64,000 bases of DNA from Symmachiella dynata (GTDB lineage Bacteria; Planctomycetota; Planctomycetia; Planctomycetales; Planctomycetaceae). Below the pieces are notes generated by a model, which was not told where the DNA came from, did not search any database, and saw nothing but the letters and a program-made list of their open reading frames with translations. The position numbers were made by a program, and so were the translations under genes. The stretch is from assembly GCF_007747995.1 (NCBI RefSeq), contig NZ_CP036276.1:4889001-4953000 (forward strand). The letters are read 5' to 3'. Positions 17,790 through 26,183 of this stretch are shown here, piece after piece. The number at the start of each line of letters is the position of its first letter. Within the stretch, counting starts at the first letter, position 1.

Positions 17790-19481
17790 ATGCGCAAAAC
17801 CTTTTCCTGCGTCATCGTGGCCCTCGTCGCGGCAACGTTTTTCGCCTTCCCCCCACCCTCCTCCGCTCAAGAGACCCCCTCACCATCGCCTAGCGAATCG
17901 GCCGCTGAGGCCAATGAAGCGACCGAAACATCCCCAGCTGAACCTAAAACGTGGATCGACAAGGTCGACGAGTTTTTTGGGAAGTACCTCGTGGCGCCGG
18001 TCGCGACCTTCGCGTTTTACCCCGTGCCCTATTACGACTTTTACGCCGGGGAATGGCGGCCCTATATTGATCCGGCCACAGCCGACCTGCCCCAGGACCA
18101 ACAGGTACTGATCGGCACCAAATTGCCGGTGGTCGTAGTGTGGCTCGTCGTCGGGGCGATCTTTTTTACGATACGTATGGGCTTTATCAACATCCGCGGC
18201 TTCTGGCATGCGGTGCGGGTGGTGAAGGGGGACTACGACGATCCCAACGACGTGGGCGAGGTCTCGCACTTTCAGGCGCTCTCCTCCGCACTGTCAGCGA
18301 CCGTTGGTTTGGGAAACATTGGTGGCGTGGCAATTGCCGTCGGCACCGGCGGACCGGGTGCTTTGGTCTGGATGCTTGTCGCCGGCGTGCTGGGGATGAG
18401 TAGCAAATTTGTGGAGTGCACGCTGGCCCAATCGTACCGGCACGTCGATCCGGACGGGCAGGTTTCCGGCGGTCCGATGCGGTATTTGGCCGATGGTTTG
18501 CGAGAAAAAGGGCTGGGAGTCCTCGGCAAATGCCTGGCAGTCATGTTTTCGATCTTCTGTATAATGGCCTCATTCGGCGGCGGCTGCGCGTATCAGGTGG
18601 ACCAGTCGTTGGGCGCGATTAAAACGAAGTTCACTTGGCTTGATGGAAACGAACCCGTATACGGTTTGGTCATGGCTGCGGTGGTCGGTGTCGTGATTAT
18701 TGGCGGCATTCGCCGGATTGCCGCGACGGCCGAAAAAATTGTCCCGCTGATGTGCGGAATTTATATTCTGGTCGCGCTCTACATTCTGTCCACCAACTTC
18801 GAACGTATCCCTTGGGCGATCGAAGAGATCTTCCGCACGGCCTTTCAACCCGACGCCGCTAAGGGCGGCATCCTGGGCGTGATCGTCATCGGCTTTAAGC
18901 GGGCTGCGTTTTCCAATGAAGCAGGGACCGGTTCGGCCGCCATTGCCCATGCTGCCGCAAAAACCAAAGAACCGATTCGTGAAGGAGCGGTGGCATCACT
19001 GGGGCCGTTTATTGATACGGTTGTGGTCTGTATGATGACCGGATTGGTGATCGTCATCACGCAAGTCTATGATGCGGCGAAGTATCCGGAATTGCAAGAA
19101 TACGTAGTCGGCGATAATGGAGCGGCGCTGACTTCCGCAGCGTTGCAATCACAGGTCTCTTGGTTCCCCTATCTGCTGGCGGTGGCGGTCGTTCTGTTCG
19201 CATATTCGACAATGATCAGCTGGTCTTATTACGGCGAACGCTGCGCAACGACGTTGTTTGGTCGCAGGGCGTCTCTGCCTTATAAAATTGTGTTTTTGGT
19301 ATTTGTATTTCTTGGGTCCATTGTGTCGGCCAAGAATGTATTGGAATTTAGCGACCTGATGATCCTCACGATGGCCTTCCCCAATGTGTTGGGCGTGGCA
19401 CTGCTCAGCGGCAAGGTCCGTAAGGATCTCAACAACTATTGGCGGCGCTACAAGGCGGGCGAGTTTAAGAGACACAAATAG
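17790..19481 (+). CDS. Alanine/glycine:cation symporter (AGCS) family protein
   Basis: 563 residues from ATG 17790, which opens a signal peptide (MRKTFSCVIVALVAATFFAF) and has AAGGGGA upstream. A Pro/Glu-rich exported linker of roughly 60 residues follows before the membrane core. Typical AGCS motifs: SALSATVGLGNIGGVAIAV, GGPMRYL, and FSNEAGTGSAAIAHAAAKT followed by GPFIDTVVVCMMTGLVI. The family imports alanine or glycine with Na+ or H+. The exported N-terminal extension is unusual for the family. It is followed by a UspA gene on the same strand, which may be cotranscribed. Confidence 0.92.
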   Translation: MRKTFSCVIVALVAATFFAFPPPSSAQETPSPSPSESAAEANEATETSPAEPKTWIDKVDEFFGKYLVAPVATFAFYPVPYYDFYAGEWRPYIDPATADLPQDQQVLIGTKLPVVVVWLVVGAIFFTIRMGFINIRGFWHAVRVVKGDYDDPNDVGEVSHFQALSSALSATVGLGNIGGVAIAVGTGGPGALVWMLVAGVLGMSSKFVECTLAQSYRHVDPDGQVSGGPMRYLADGLREKGLGVLGKCLAVMFSIFCIMASFGGGCAYQVDQSLGAIKTKFTWLDGNEPVYGLVMAAVVGVVIIGGIRRIAATAEKIVPLMCGIYILVALYILSTNFERIPWAIEEIFRTAFQPDAAKGGILGVIVIGFKRAAFSNEAGTGSAAIAHAAAKTKEPIREGAVASLGPFIDTVVVCMMTGLVIVITQVYDAAKYPELQEYVVGDNGAALTSAALQSQVSWFPYLLAVAVVLFAYSTMISWSYYGERCATTLFGRRASLPYKIVFLVFVFLGSIVSAKNVLEFSDLMILTMAFPNVLGVALLSGKVRKDLNNYWRRYKAGEFKRHK

Positions 19482-19601
19482 CAGAGCCTGATCGAAACAA
19501 TCAAAATCTATCGCAGCGAACCTGCGAGACCACGGCAGTTAGCCACGGATGTTACGCCCCTTAGTGCGACTCGCCGAATTCACAATTAAGGACACAGAAC
19601 C

Positions 19602-20042
19602 ATGTCATGGCTCCCCAAACGTAAGGTCGTGATCCCGGTCGATTTTTCTGAGACGTCTCTAGAGGCGATTTCCACTGCCGTAGAAATGGCCGCCAGTCCC
19701 AGCGATGTGCATGCTGTGCATGTGCTGATTCCGCTGGAAGGGCTTTCTCCCGGTGTGATCTGGGGCGAAGTCAACGACGAGTCACGGGAAAAAGCTGTGC
19801 GGAAGACGTTCGCCACCTATGCCCACGAACATGGATTGGATGGCGTCCAATTCGACGTAAAATTTGGTGATCCCGGTTTCCTGATCACCGAGTTTGCCGC
19901 GGATCTTGCAGCAGACTTGATCGTGATTTCGTCACATGGCTATGGTGGATTCAAACGGTTAGTATTGGGGTCGGTTGCCGAACGGGTCATTCGCCACGCA
20001 CATTGTCCCGTACTGGTTTTACGCCGCAGCGACGCCGAGTGA
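19602..20042 (+). CDS. Universal stress protein (UspA family)
   Basis: 146 residues, one Usp domain. The start VVIPVDFSETSLEAI and the nucleotide-binding end SSHGYGGFKRLVLGSVAERV (G-x2-G-x9-G-S) followed by HCPVLVLR show the ATP-binding subclass. AAGGACA precedes the ATG. Role in stress survival is known for the family; the partner is unknown. It lies between a symporter and a DUF971 gene; a second, two-domain Usp is at 29269. Confidence 0.92.
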   Translation: MSWLPKRKVVIPVDFSETSLEAISTAVEMAASPSDVHAVHVLIPLEGLSPGVIWGEVNDESREKAVRKTFATYAHEHGLDGVQFDVKFGDPGFLITEFAADLAADLIVISSHGYGGFKRLVLGSVAERVIRHAHCPVLVLRRSDAE

Positions 20043-20074
20043 ACGACGGTTTTCACCGAATAGGTAACGAAGAA

Positions 20075-20401
20075 ATGTCCAGCGAATTGATGCCCCTGAA
20101 TCTAAGCAGCCAAGACGGCAATCTGATCATTGTCTGGAACGACGGTGTCCGGATGGAGTACGCGGCGTCGCTCTTGCGTAACAGTTGCCCCTGCGCGACA
20201 TGCCGCGCAAAGCGGGACGAACCTGCCCCGGACCCGCTGGGTCTGCCCGTGCTATCGATTGAAGAAGCAGCGCCGACAAAGGTGGCGGGCATGAAACCGT
20301 TGGGCAACTATGCGTACAACATCGCCTTTAGCGATGGACACGCAACGGGTATCTATTCGCTGGAGCTGCTGCGGGAATTGGGGACCGCCACGGTGGAATA
20401 A
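20075..20401 (+). CDS. DUF971 domain protein
   Basis: 108 residues. The DUF971 core is seen as WNDGVRMEYAASLLRNSCPCATC and YAYNIAFSDGHATGIYSLELLREL. The domain occurs in Fe-S related proteins such as the C-terminus of some ApbC/Mrp ATPases, so a role near Fe-S or redox metabolism is possible but unproven. Start ATG 20075 is chosen because AGGTAACGAAGA lies just upstream and the domain begins soon after; the longer frame overlaps the usp gene. Its stop codon falls inside a short tandem repeat. Confidence 0.85.
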   Translation: MSSELMPLNLSSQDGNLIIVWNDGVRMEYAASLLRNSCPCATCRAKRDEPAPDPLGLPVLSIEEAAPTKVAGMKPLGNYAYNIAFSDGHATGIYSLELLRELGTATVE

Positions 20402-20436
20402 GCCACCTTGGAATAAGCCACAGTGGAATAAGTCGC
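20393..20436 (+). repeat. Three tandem copies of a 15-bp unit over the DUF971 stop
   Basis: The unit GTGGAATAAGCCAC occurs at 20393-20406, 20408-20421 (one change) and 20423-20436 (end diverged). The first copy contains the TAA stop codon of the DUF971 gene; the later copies repeat the GGAATAA, giving spare in-frame or near-frame stops. It looks like a local slippage duplication. Confidence 0.85.
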
Positions 20437-20464
20437 GGCGAAATGCAACGATGCTTGGCAGCCG

Positions 20465-21295
20465 CTACTTCAGCGGGCGTTTCCAAAAATTGCGGAAGCG
20501 GACTTCCGCCCCTTCGCTTTGCAGAGCGATAAAGCCTTTGGTTGGCATGCAGCCTTTTACGACGCCAAAATCCTGGCCGTTGATTTCTAAAGAGATCGTG
20601 TCGCCACGGCAGGTGACGACACAAGTGTTCCACTCACTGGCCGGTTTCTCCAACATCTTACCGGGAAGTTGCGGGTCGCACGTCGCGTCCTTCATCGGAA
20701 ACACGCTGCCGACTTTGGGCCGGTGAAATTGAATCTGAATCGACTTGGGCCAGATCTCGTCTTTGCCAACACCATACACCAAGATGCCGCTATTGCCGTT
20801 TTCATCCTTGGGAAACCGCCATTCCAATCCAAACTGGCAATCCTCGTAGATTTCCTTAGAGCGTAAATATCCGAACGGCTTTCCGGTGCAGAGCAAAACG
20901 TTATCAATTTTTTCGACCGTCTGTCCGTTCCTCTCCACCGTGACCTTTTCCTGGACAATCCTCCACACGTCTTCCAGTTTGGTTCCCTCTTCGGCGGAGT
21001 AGTGTTCCCAGGCTTCGAAGAACTTGGGCGAATCGAGCAGGCTCGGCGGTTGACCGTCACCAGGTTTGGCCGGTTGTTCTTTGTCGGACTCCTCTTTAAC
21101 TGGTTCTTTTTTAGCCGGTTCTTCTTTAGTTGTCGCGGCCTTAGCCGGTTGCTCTTCTTGCGCTGCAACCATCAACCCGGTTAGCAAAACGCCCAACAGC
21201 GTCACAAAGAATACCTCGGCCCGCAACCGCCCAGCAGGCTGGCGCAGGCTTGCAATTCTCTGTACGGGTTGAGGAAGTCCGAAATGCGATTTCAT
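20465..21295 (-). CDS. Secreted DUF1080 (3-keto-disaccharide hydrolase-like) protein
   Basis: 276 residues. A hydrophobic export segment (FVTLLGVLLTGLMVAAQ) is followed by a Lys/Glu/Pro linker made of EEPAKKEPVKEE-like repeats and then a DUF1080 concanavalin-like domain ending in the typical GFIALQSEGAEVRFRNFWKRPL. Some members hydrolyse 3-keto-glycosides; most, including the many planctomycete paralogs, are uncharacterised. Likely acts outside the cytoplasm on sugars. It is convergent with the DUF971 gene. Confidence 0.88.
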   Translation of the reverse strand: MKSHFGLPQPVQRIASLRQPAGRLRAEVFFVTLLGVLLTGLMVAAQEEQPAKAATTKEEPAKKEPVKEESDKEQPAKPGDGQPPSLLDSPKFFEAWEHYSAEEGTKLEDVWRIVQEKVTVERNGQTVEKIDNVLLCTGKPFGYLRSKEIYEDCQFGLEWRFPKDENGNSGILVYGVGKDEIWPKSIQIQFHRPKVGSVFPMKDATCDPQLPGKMLEKPASEWNTCVVTCRGDTISLEINGQDFGVVKGCMPTKGFIALQSEGAEVRFRNFWKRPLK

Positions 21296-21472
21296 GGAAA
21301 AATTGAACTTGAATCAAGACGGGATAATGACAAGCAATGAGAGTTGCGAACGAATGGGGAAAAACCCTTGGCCCGTTCCTCAATTCTAAGCCTCCCGCCC
21401 CGCGCATTCAATCGCCTAATCCGCATCCAGCAGCGAAACCCCAAAAAACCAATCCAGCTCTGCAGGCTAGGT

Positions 21473-22051
21473 TTAGGCGGGAAAGTACGACGGTTCGTTG
21501 CCCGTTTTCCACTTAATATTGCAGCCAATGCTTGGTTTTTGCTCGCCAGGAATCGCTTCGCCAGCCAGTAGGGCATCGAGCGCTCCACGCAAGTCTTCGC
21601 CGGTGACAGGGATCCCGCTATCGGGCCGACTGTCGTCTAATTGCCCTCGATAGACCAGTTTGTGATCGGCATCGAACAAGAAGAAATCAGGCGTGCAGGC
21701 GGCGCTGTAGGCCTTGGCGACCTCTTGGGATTCGTCATAAAGATAGGGGAACGTATACCCTGCACTGTCCTTTTCGTCACGCATTTTTTGGGGGCTATCT
21801 CCAGGATGCGTTGAGACATCATTGGAACTGATCCCCACCATAGCGACACCTTTGCCTTGATATTCGCTACCCAACTTCGCCAAACACTCCCGCACGTGAA
21901 TCACAAACGGGCAATGGTTGCAGATGAACGCAACCAACAACGGCTTGCCGGAGAAGTCTGCCGATGACACAGTGTTTCCATCCGTGTCGGGAAGTGAAAA
22001 CTCAGGAGCAGCAGTCTCTAACGGCATCATCTGTGACGGGGTCATTACCAT
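21473..22051 (-). CDS. Thioredoxin-like protein, AhpC/TSA-related
   Basis: 192 residues from ATG 22051, with GGAG nine bases upstream. Thioredoxin fold with the redox pair C44-NH-C47 (FICNHCPFV) and the peroxiredoxin-like start APEFSLPDTDGNTVSSADFSG. The later PYLYDESQEVAKAYSAACTPDFFLFD is typical of the small cytosolic 'redoxin' group found widely in bacteria. No signal peptide. Likely a thiol oxidoreductase or peroxidase; its reductant and substrate are not known. Confidence 0.9.
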   Translation of the reverse strand: MVMTPSQMMPLETAAPEFSLPDTDGNTVSSADFSGKPLLVAFICNHCPFVIHVRECLAKLGSEYQGKGVAMVGISSNDVSTHPGDSPQKMRDEKDSAGYTFPYLYDESQEVAKAYSAACTPDFFLFDADHKLVYRGQLDDSRPDSGIPVTGEDLRGALDALLAGEAIPGEQKPSIGCNIKWKTGNEPSYFPA

Positions 22052-22251
22052 GATTGAATTCTCCTCAATAAGTAATCTTGTTTCGCCAGCGCGAGCAATG
22101 TTTGTTTGAAATCGTTGGGGATGAACAGCCGGTTGCACAACGAACACGGGCAGGCAGCTTCACCCAAAACTGAGAGCGAAGTTTCTCTCGCCCGACAGTG
22201 AACTAGTTCTACAGTAAACCAGTTGTAGTACAACTCATCGACAAGGAACGG

Positions 22252-22779
22252 TCAACTCTTCGGGACCGATTGCCCAAATTTCGCCAATAACGGGGCGACG
22301 ACAGGTTCGGGGACGAACTTGCGCAAGCTCTCCATATTTGGCTCGGCTCCCATTTTGGCAATTTGCTTGATCAGGGAACTAGAGACATGCGAGTAATTCT
22401 CACTCGCCATTAAAAACATCGTCTCAATCTCTGGAGCCAACGTGCGATTCGCCAACGACATGGTGAACTCCGCCTCCATATCTGAAAGCGTCCGCACGCC
22501 GCGAAGCATCACCACGGCCTGGTGCTGCGCGGCGAAGTTCACGGTTAACCCCTCAAAAGCTTCGACGGTGATGTTCTCGTAATCGGAGACCGACTGCTTG
22601 ATCAGCGCCAAACGTTCTTCGATCGAAAAGAGGGTCTGTTTCTCAGGATTGACGCCAATCCCGACGTACACATGATGAAAGATCCGCGCCCCGCGCTTAA
22701 TGATGTCGACATGCCCCAAGGTCACCGGATCAAAACTGCCTGCATAAACTGCATTGCGCGGTTGTGGCGACGAATTCAT
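22252..22779 (-). CDS. coaD: Pantetheine-phosphate adenylyltransferase
   Basis: 175 residues. CoaD transfers AMP from ATP to 4'-phosphopantetheine, the fourth step of coenzyme A synthesis. The nucleotidyltransferase motif GSFDPVTLGHVDII near the start, MLRGVRTLSDMEAEFTMS in the middle, and the SSLIKQIA segment near the end are diagnostic. Length is normal. It is divergent from the hsp20 operon, from which it is separated by about 480 bases. Confidence 0.96.
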   Translation of the reverse strand: MNSSPQPRNAVYAGSFDPVTLGHVDIIKRGARIFHHVYVGIGVNPEKQTLFSIEERLALIKQSVSDYENITVEAFEGLTVNFAAQHQAVVMLRGVRTLSDMEAEFTMSLANRTLAPEIETMFLMASENYSHVSSSLIKQIAKMGAEPNMESLRKFVPEPVVAPLLAKFGQSVPKS

Positions 22780-23263
22780 ATCAGCTCTCGACCCATTGGT
22801 GATTTTTAAAAAAAGCCGGTGAACGGCGTCACGGCTGTTGAGAGATGTTCAATAACGGTGAAGTGTATCCGAGCAAATCCGAAGATTGCCCGCAGCAAAG
22901 CTCTTGAGACAACGTTCACCTGGCATCATATCGCTCACGGCTGTGAGAACAATGCCTGCCAACGGCGCGATAAGGTTGAAACGGCGGCCTGCCAATTTGA
23001 CGGCCAATTTGACAGTAGATTCTCTCCCCCCATCTCACTGCCATATTGACAGGAGCGTGTCTTCCTGACAACATCGACTTAAGTCCTTTTATAAATTGAG
23101 ATTAAACATGCCCGGCTAATCTTGGCCCTGTAGTTTACCCACGGCGCGGACTTCCGGTACGAGGTTTGCATTATGAACTATGACCTGAGCCACTGGTTTT
23201 GCCGAGACAAATGACCAGAACCAGTGTGGCGGAATTGTTTGTATGCGCGAGGAGTGTTGAATC
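22780..23263. promoter_or_regulatory. Divergent regulatory region of coaD and the hsp20 operon
   Basis: No gene is seen. The notable content is a cluster of imperfect inverted repeats at 22989-23052. A possible rightward promoter, CTGACA (23065-23070) and TTATAA (23089-23094) with an 18-base spacer, lies about 170 bases before the first hsp20 ATG. No CIRCE element (TTAGCACTC-N9-GAGTGCTAA) is visible. Confidence 0.45.
22989..23052 (+). promoter_or_regulatory. Three imperfect CTGCCA-N3-TGACAG operators upstream of hsp20
   Basis: CTGCCAATTTGACGG (22989-23003), CGGCCAATTTGACAG (23001-23015) and CTGCCATATTGACAG (23038-23052) share the half-symmetric form CTGnCA-N3-TGnCAG. Two overlap by three bases. 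Clustering directly upstream of a heat-shock operon suggests a regulator site, whose protein is not identified. Confidence 0.5.
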
Positions 23264-23704
23264 ATGCCTGTTTTTCAGTGGCGTCAGAGTTGGGATCAAT
23301 TTCGCGACTTAGAGCGCGAAATGGACCGGCTGTTGGAAAGCATCAAACTACCGTTCCACAATCTGCGGCAGCAACACCAGTTCCCAGCGGTGAACTTCTA
23401 CGAGTTGGATGATAAATATCTGTTGGTTGCCGAAATGCCGGGGATCGTTGCACAGGATGTGGAACTGACGGTTGCCGGTGGGGTGCTGACGCTGGCTGGA
23501 AATCGGACCGCACCGCCGGACGTTTCCGACGACGCGTTTCGCCGCCGTGAGCGTCCGCATGGAGCGTGGCAACGTTCGTTGTCGATTCCGGAGCGCGTTC
23601 ACGAAGATAAGGTGACAGCCGAATTCAGCGAAGGTGTGCTCTCGGTGCATTTGCCCAAGGCGGACGACGTCAAACCCCGGCAGATTCCCGTAGCAACCAG
23701 TTAA
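23264..23704 (+). CDS. Small heat-shock protein, Hsp20/alpha-crystallin (1 of 3)
   Basis: 146 residues. The alpha-crystallin domain spans about 45-140, with NFYELDDKYLLVAEMPGI, the GVLTLAGNR strand and VTAEFSEGVLSVHLPKAD, where the usual A-x-x-x-n-G-V-L motif is read as AEFSEGVL. These are ATP-independent holdase chaperones that form large oligomers in the cytoplasm. A strong AGGAG lies before the ATG. First of three tandem paralogs; the upstream inverted repeats probably control all three. Confidence 0.93.
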   Translation: MPVFQWRQSWDQFRDLEREMDRLLESIKLPFHNLRQQHQFPAVNFYELDDKYLLVAEMPGIVAQDVELTVAGGVLTLAGNRTAPPDVSDDAFRRRERPHGAWQRSLSIPERVHEDKVTAEFSEGVLSVHLPKADDVKPRQIPVATS

Positions 23705-23779
23705 AACATGCAACGCCGAGTGTCAGATTATTGCAATGCGAATCTGATTCCGGACGGATAATGATAGAGGCGCAATACC

Positions 23780-24190
23780 ATGTCTCAAGAAATTCGCAAA
23801 ACCAGCGAAGAACAAAATGAACAGCAGCCAACTGCCGGCGACACGGCGCCCCCATCACGCGCCGTCGTCACGGCTCCGATTGATATCTACGAAACTGAAG
23901 AGGGTTTGGTTTTGATGGCCGACTTACCCGGCGTCACCACCGACACTTTGGAACTGCAGGTTCAGGACAATAAGCTGACCATTTTTGGGCGTGTTACTCC
24001 GGTCGCCCCTGCGGGAGCACGCTTGCTACATCGCGAATATGAACAAGGTGACTTTTTGCGCTCATTTATCCTGAGCGACGAAGTCGACTATGATGGCATT
24101 ACCGCCAAGTTGAACAACGGCGTATTGGAAGTCAATTTGCCTCGCATGCCCCGCGCGGAGCCGCGACGGATACAGGTGGACGGCGACTGA
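23780..24190 (+). CDS. Small heat-shock protein, Hsp20/alpha-crystallin (2 of 3)
   Basis: 136 residues with a short charged N-terminus (about 30 residues rich in Glu and Gln) before the alpha-crystallin domain. The domain runs from [20 protein letters not shown] to the C-terminal strand [16 protein letters not shown], the best match of the three to the family consensus. The N-terminal arm is shorter and more acidic than in its neighbours, which usually changes oligomer size. AGAGG precedes the start. Spacing of 75 bases from the first gene and 54 to the third fits one transcript. Confidence 0.93.
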   Translation: MSQEIRKTSEEQNEQQPTAGDTAPPSRAVVTAPIDIYETEEGLVLMADLPGVTTDTLELQVQDNKLTIFGRVTPVAPAGARLLHREYEQGDFLRSFILSDEVDYDGITAKLNNGVLEVNLPRMPRAEPRRIQVDGD

Positions 24191-24244
24191 CGAACACAGC
24201 GGACCACGGTCCGTGACGAAATACTTCACAAGCAGGAGACGAAC

Positions 24245-24757
24245 ATGTCGAGCACATCCACGGATCCCTTCGAGCCGCGACAAACCGGTGAAAAAGTTCG
24301 CCAAGAATTAGAAAAGTTGGTCGAAACGGTCTGGTCCGGCAGCGAGCGCGCGTTGGGAGCACTGGGCTTGAGCGGATTGACTGGGCATGAAATGCATCCG
24401 CGTTTGGACATTACCGAAACCGAAACCGCGGTAGAAGTTGTCGCCGACATCCCCGGCATCGATCCAGAGAACGTCAATATCTCTCTCGCCGGCAACATGT
24501 TGACACTTTCTGGAACCCATCCGTTGCGGGCCCCTTCAGAACATAGCGTCGTCCACCGCCAAGAACGTTCGGCCGGCGAGTTTTCGCGTTCCGTTCCGCT
24601 CCCCTGCCCGGTCAATGCCGACGACGTCAGCGCCACGGCCAAGAACGGAGTCTTAGAGATCACCCTCAAGAAACCTGAGGCCGAGCAGGTCCACCAGATT
24701 CAAATCCATGTGAAGTCCCACGAAACAGACCCCGTCGGCAATACAGAACCCAGCTGA
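24245..24757 (+). CDS. Small heat-shock protein, Hsp20/alpha-crystallin (3 of 3)
   Basis: 170 residues, the longest of the trio. A predicted amphipathic N-terminal arm (EKVRQELEKLVETVWSGSER) leads into the alpha-crystallin domain, seen as LDITETETAVEVVADIPGID, NMLTLSGTHP, and VSATAKNGVLEITLKKPE near the end. AGGAGAC is a strong ribosome site. The divergence among the three paralogs suggests hetero-oligomers or different clients rather than simple dosage; that is inference. Confidence 0.93.
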   Translation: MSSTSTDPFEPRQTGEKVRQELEKLVETVWSGSERALGALGLSGLTGHEMHPRLDITETETAVEVVADIPGIDPENVNISLAGNMLTLSGTHPLRAPSEHSVVHRQERSAGEFSRSVPLPCPVNADDVSATAKNGVLEITLKKPEAEQVHQIQIHVKSHETDPVGNTEPS

Positions 24758-25035
24758 TGTTCGCCAGCGAGATGGCGGACGGCAATTGCTGCCACACAGA
24801 AAATTGAATTCGGTTGGTAAAAGCCTACCGATTTTGCGGCATTGATCACCACTGCCCAAAACGCGCTGTGCACTCCCCTGCCCCGGCGCGATGATCGACC
24901 GCAAGGTCTGCCTGAATTGCCCAACAACGACAAACGGCAGGTCGAATTCGGTAAAACGGCAAATCAAAAACCAATCGACCGCCTGCTGGACGTCTATGTG
25001 TCAGAATGGTGTGTAGCATTATTTTCCCCTGAAGA
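24758..25035 (+). other. Untranslated stretch between hsp20-3 and its terminator
   Basis: About 280 bases lie between the last hsp20 stop and a strong terminator. No convincing gene was found. It may be a long 3' UTR or contain a small RNA that shares the terminator. Confidence 0.4.
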
Positions 25036-25067
25036 AAGCCGCCGGGATGGTCCCAGCGGCTTTTTTT
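25036..25067 (+). terminator. Rho-independent terminator
   Basis: AAGCCGCCGGGA and TCCCAGCGGCTT pair across a TGG loop with one internal mismatch, followed by a run of seven T. It is the clearest intrinsic terminator in the window and probably ends the hsp20 transcript. Confidence 0.92.
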
Positions 25068-25231
25068 ATGCGCGATGCGAATACTTTACCGGGAAAGCTT
25101 CGACAGTCCTGGGCGACCAGAATGCCACCATACCGGAAGTGCTCTATTCTGATACAATACCTGTTCTTGCTTGTCCACCTTTTTGTAGCAAATAGGAAGT
25201 TAGTTCCTCACTCGTGGAATAGGTGGCGATT

Positions 25232-25708
25232 ATGAAGTGGTCAGTTCTATGCGCCGTATTATTGCTTTTGTCAATCGGCTGTCAGGGGCAGCCAGATATA
25301 GGAGACTTCCAGATGAATCAGGATGAACAAGCCATCCGCCGTTGGTTCGACGATTGGATGCAGGCCACAAAAGAAGGTGACCTCGAACTCGCGAGGAATT
25401 TAATCGCGGACGATGCAATTTTCCTCGTGCCGGGATCGGGCCAAATGGACAAGGAGAGTTTTGCCGCTGCTGCGACTGCTACTGACCCTAACACTGAATT
25501 TGAACTGGATTGCTCAATTCAGGAAATCCAAGTATTTGACGATCATGCTTGCCTGTTGACTACGATTTCTCTCGAAATGACAGATAAAAGCACAAACTCA
25601 CGATCTTTGATGAAGGGCGATTCACTTTCCGTCCTGAAAAGACATGGCGATGGTTGGGTAGTCATTCGGGACGCAAACACAATGGTTCCGGTTGATGAGG
25701 ACCAATGA
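25232..25708 (+). CDS. Lipoprotein with SnoaL/DUF4440-like (NTF2 fold) domain
   Basis: 158 residues from ATG 25232 (AGGTGG five bases upstream; a GTG nine bases earlier is in frame). MKWSVLCAVLLLLSIGC gives a lipobox with C17 as the lipidated residue. The remainder, from DEQAIRRWFDDWMQATKEGD to SLSVLKRHGDGWVVIRDANT, is a cone-shaped NTF2-like fold of the DUF4440/SgcJ group. Members are ligand-binding or isomerase-like; no catalytic residues can be assigned here. It lies after a terminator and just before a transposase remnant. Confidence 0.85.
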   Translation: MKWSVLCAVLLLLSIGCQGQPDIGDFQMNQDEQAIRRWFDDWMQATKEGDLELARNLIADDAIFLVPGSGQMDKESFAAAATATDPNTEFELDCSIQEIQVFDDHACLLTTISLEMTDKSTNSRSLMKGDSLSVLKRHGDGWVVIRDANTMVPVDEDQ

Positions 25709-25769
25709 TGCCAATCTATCACATGCACTGGAACCGCTCCAGGTGTTTTCACATGGAGCATCGAACGTG

Positions 25770-26076
25770 CGGACGACTATTCGCAAGGGCGAGACGTCGA
25801 GCCACGATGCCATCAAAAGTTTCGGACGCGACCGAGCTAAAGCCGTGCGATTGATGACATGGTGGCGTGGTCATTGGAAAATCGAAAACCGAGTGCACTG
25901 GATCTGCGATGAAACCTTCGGCGAGGATCGCTGCCGCGCAGATTTTGGCGGAGGTGAGAAATTTTGCAATGAACTGGTTGCGAAACCAAAGAATCGGAAA
26001 TCTCGCCGCAGCTTTACGCCAAAACGCATGGAATCCCGTGCGCCTCTTCACCCAACTCGGCAAACCAAACAATTGA
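25770..26076 (+). pseudogene. ISAs1-family transposase remnant (C-terminal part, frameshifted)
   Basis: In one frame the protein reads AVRLMTWWRGHWKIENRVHW followed by ICDETFGEDRCRA, the conserved region of ISAs1-type DDE transposases around the last catalytic Glu (HW-IEN-LHW). The match then jumps by one base into another frame, AQILAEVRNFAMNWLRNQ-RIG, and ends at a stop at about 26074. The catalytic N-terminal two thirds are missing. The first frame runs on without a stop into the WD40 gene, making an artificial 613-residue fusion. Confidence 0.8.
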
Positions 26077-26183
26077 GCCGCCCTGCTCAACAACCGAACC
26101 AACGATGCAATTCACTCAGCAGGCAACTACAATACAGGGACGTCCCATTCTGTTTCCTTCCCTGTTCGTGTTGCTATTCCGTC

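Noticed and set aside
24842-25195. 117-residue frame between hsp20-3 and the lipoprotein
   Set aside because: It runs through a strong terminator and has a composition unlike real proteins.
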